A DNA stretch of 6,820 nucleotides from Myxococcales bacterium (GTDB taxonomy: Bacteria > Myxococcota_C > UBA6777), in contig JALTMC010000185.1 of assembly GCA_027005175.1 (NCBI GenBank), positions 1 through 6,820 on the forward strand. The letters are read 5' to 3'. The position numbers and the translations under genes are program-made. Shown piece after piece: positions 5,504-6,820 of the stretch (the stretch's first letter is position 1; the number at the start of each line of letters is the position of its first letter). The notes under the pieces are model-generated. The model was not told the DNA's origin. It was given only the letters and a program-made list of their open reading frames with translations, and did not search any database.

Positions 5504-6503
5504 GCAGTGTCTCAAGATAGGAGGAGAAGTCATCGGGCAGAGGGGCCTCAAACGTAAGAGGTTCCTGAGTTTTGGGGTGTGTGAGAGATAAACGAATGGC
5601 ATGCAGCATCAAACGTCCAGCAACAGGGCAACGAGCGGCGTCCTGTTTTGGAAGGTACAGCCAGTCTCCCAACAGAGGGTGACCAATGGCCGACATTTGC
5701 ACACGGATCTGATGTGTTCTTCCGGTTTGAAGTTTGAGTTCCACCCAGGTGGAGTCGGCAAACCGCTCAAGCACCTTGTATTGTGTGATCGCGTGTTTGC
5801 CCCGGTCCTCCGAAACAACTCCCTGTCGCAGACCGGGTCCAATCCGTCCGAGATGATGCCGTATTTCTCCTTCATCCTCTTCCACCCGGCCAACCACAAG
5901 GGCCTGGTAGATCCGACTCGCAGAGCGAGAGGCAAACTGGGCACAGAGTTCAGCGGCCGCTTTTTTGCGCATGGCAAAGGCCAACGCACCGGATGCTTGA
6001 GCATCAAGTCGATGAACAGCCGCTGCGTAGACGCGTCGGGGATGGAGACCTTCTTCACGTTGAATCGCTTCCACCTGCCGCAAACAGATTCGGATATCTT
6101 CCCGAGGCGTTGGCTCCGTAGGAATCCCCGAAGTTTTATTCAAGACAGCCAAGTACTTATCACGAAATAAGAACTCAGGTTTGCCACCATACGCATCCCA
6201 GTCGATCACTTGATGGTGACGTCGCGACCTCTCTCCAGGCACAGTCTCTGCTCCATCAGAGGCTGAAGTCTCTGATGACTCCGGCTCCTCCGAGGCAAAC
6301 CAAGTCACTCGATCTCCCGTGAACACCTTGCGAGACAAGATGCGAATCGGTCGGCCATTCACCCATATCTTTCCACCTGTGATGAAATGTCGCGCCTGAC
6401 GACGAGACAATCCATCAAAGACCTGACTAATACACCGATCCAGTCGAAGGCCGCTGTGCTCTTCCGTTACAAAATGAAATGCCCGTTCTTTCAGATGTCC
6501 CAT
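5475..6503 (-). CDS. RluA-family pseudouridine synthase with S4 RNA-binding domain
   Basis: A 342-residue enzyme that isomerises specific uridines in rRNA or tRNA to pseudouridine. An S4-type RNA-binding domain covers about residues 16-68 (LRLDRCISQVFDGLSRRQAR, then GKIWVNG). The catalytic domain begins near 110 (FLFRDKYLAVLNKTSGIPTE) and carries HRLDAQASG (164-172) with D167 as catalytic Asp, GRTHQIRVQM (261-270), HPLLGD (275-280) and RLMLHA (297-302). The usual motif HRLDRxTSG is changed to HRLDAQASG, losing an Arg and a Thr but keeping the Asp. An S/E-rich linker (71-98) joins the domains. Length and order fit RluD/RluC-like members; the target uridine cannot be told. GAGG (6511-6508) lies 4 nt before the ATG. 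The stop codon lies inside a repeat copied twice downstream. It converges on the ApbE-like gene. Confidence 0.93.
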   Translation of the reverse strand: MGHLKERAFHFVTEEHSGLRLDRCISQVFDGLSRRQARHFITGGKIWVNGRPIRILSRKVFTGDRVTWFASEEPESSETSASDGAETVPGERSRRHHQVIDWDAYGGKPEFLFRDKYLAVLNKTSGIPTEPTPREDIRICLRQVEAIQREEGLHPRRVYAAAVHRLDAQASGALAFAMRKKAAAELCAQFASRSASRIYQALVVGRVEEDEGEIRHHLGRIGPGLRQGVVSEDRGKHAITQYKVLERFADSTWVELKLQTGRTHQIRVQMSAIGHPLLGDWLYLPKQDAARCPVAGRLMLHAIRLSLTHPKTQEPLTFEAPLPDDFSSYLETLRSTSKEKGA

Positions 6504-6514
6504 AATTCCTCATT

Positions 6515-6820
6515 TTATTTGATACACCGCTGTACCACAGCAGGTGAAAAGGTACGTTGGTAAGAACGTAAAGACCGGGAGCGAGACAAGGATACAGAGC
6601 CCAACCAGACCCGACATTTGCGATCCGATTGTTGCATCAGAGCTATACAAAAGTTAATGTAATAGTATCCACATTGCCTGGCACAGTATTGACCGATTTC
6701 CAAGACATCACCGCGATTACAAGAGACAGGACGCTGCTCCATCAAGGCTTCGTCTGTGACTTTTCCCCACCGTCGATACACACACAAACGACAACTTGTC
6801 CATGTTGCATGAGGGGGTCG
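6515..6820 (-). CDS. Possible partial Cys-rich reading frame entering from the right edge
   Basis: The minus-strand frame ending at the TAA 6517-6515 is open to the right edge, at least 101 codons, and ends 11 nt before the pseudouridine synthase start, as an upstream operon partner would. It is Cys-rich in its first half: C-R-L-C near the edge, then PVSC, and YCARQCG followed by YYYINFC, a spacing that could bind zinc. The second half is S/R-rich and less protein-like. A competing frame in the same place (DPLMQHGQ... ending in TGA near 6745) could instead be the real end of a gene from the right. I cannot decide between them. Confidence 0.3.
   Translation of the reverse strand, partial: RPPHATWTSCRLCVYRRWGKVTDEALMEQRPVSCNRGDVLEIGQYCARQCGYYYINFCIALMQQSDRKCRVWLGSVSLSRSRSLRSYQRTFSPAVVQRCIK

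Noticed and set aside
5239-5591. Plus-strand frames with repeated LCPLFFGGG or MPPLLWRWN peptides
   Set aside because: The peptide repeats come from the 37-bp DNA repeat read in different frames; the frames also overlap the end of the synthase gene.
5601-6170. 189-residue plus-strand open frame
   Set aside because: It is antisense to the catalytic core of the pseudouridine synthase, whose motifs are unmistakable.

Overview
The window looks like chromosomal DNA from a bacterium of roughly mid-range GC content (judged by eye, not computed), with short coding stretches separated by repeat-bearing gaps. Gene content gives only a weak taxonomic hint. The large membrane protein has the D-x-W-W-H / YGGY / VDGR layout that I associate with hypothetical proteins of myxobacteria and related 'delta' lineages. 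Together with a truncated ApbE-family gene and loose gene packing, this would fit a lineage undergoing genome reduction. That placement is an inference, not something the sequence proves.

Layout from left to right. Positions 1-1056 (minus strand) hold the first 352 residues of a HEAT-repeat protein that runs off the left edge. Positions 1057-1967 are a 911-bp non-coding gap rich in structure: a diverged direct repeat with a 120-bp offset (1178 and 1298), then two inverted 66-bp elements (1531-1596 and 1713-1778), each made of two perfect hairpins separated by a 32-nt linker, with a 53-bp tandem duplication between them. Positions 1968-3674 (plus) encode a 568-residue polytopic membrane protein resembling GT-C-type glycosyltransferase relatives. 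Positions 3857-4501 (minus) encode an unrecognised 214-residue Q/S/R/E-rich, probably disordered protein. Positions 4500-5315 (plus) carry the C-terminal part of an ApbE-like FAD:protein FMN transferase that lacks the usual N-terminal portion. Positions 5475-6503 (minus) encode an RluA-family pseudouridine synthase with an S4 domain. A possible upstream partner (6515-6820, minus, low confidence) enters from the right edge and ends 11 nt before the rluA-like start.

The genes do not form one pathway. Adjacent transcription units run in opposite directions, and the only possible operon is the partial right-edge reading frame plus the pseudouridine synthase. The most unusual features are repeats. 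The paired double-hairpin elements keep their stems through compensatory base changes. A 35-37 bp direct repeat is present three times at 5319-5503; one copy is the coding 3' end of the pseudouridine synthase gene, stop codon included, and two near-copies lie downstream with unrelated 35-41 bp spacers. This looks like a CRISPR array but is better explained as duplication of a gene end. I found no rRNA, tRNA, cas gene, transposase or complete mobile element.
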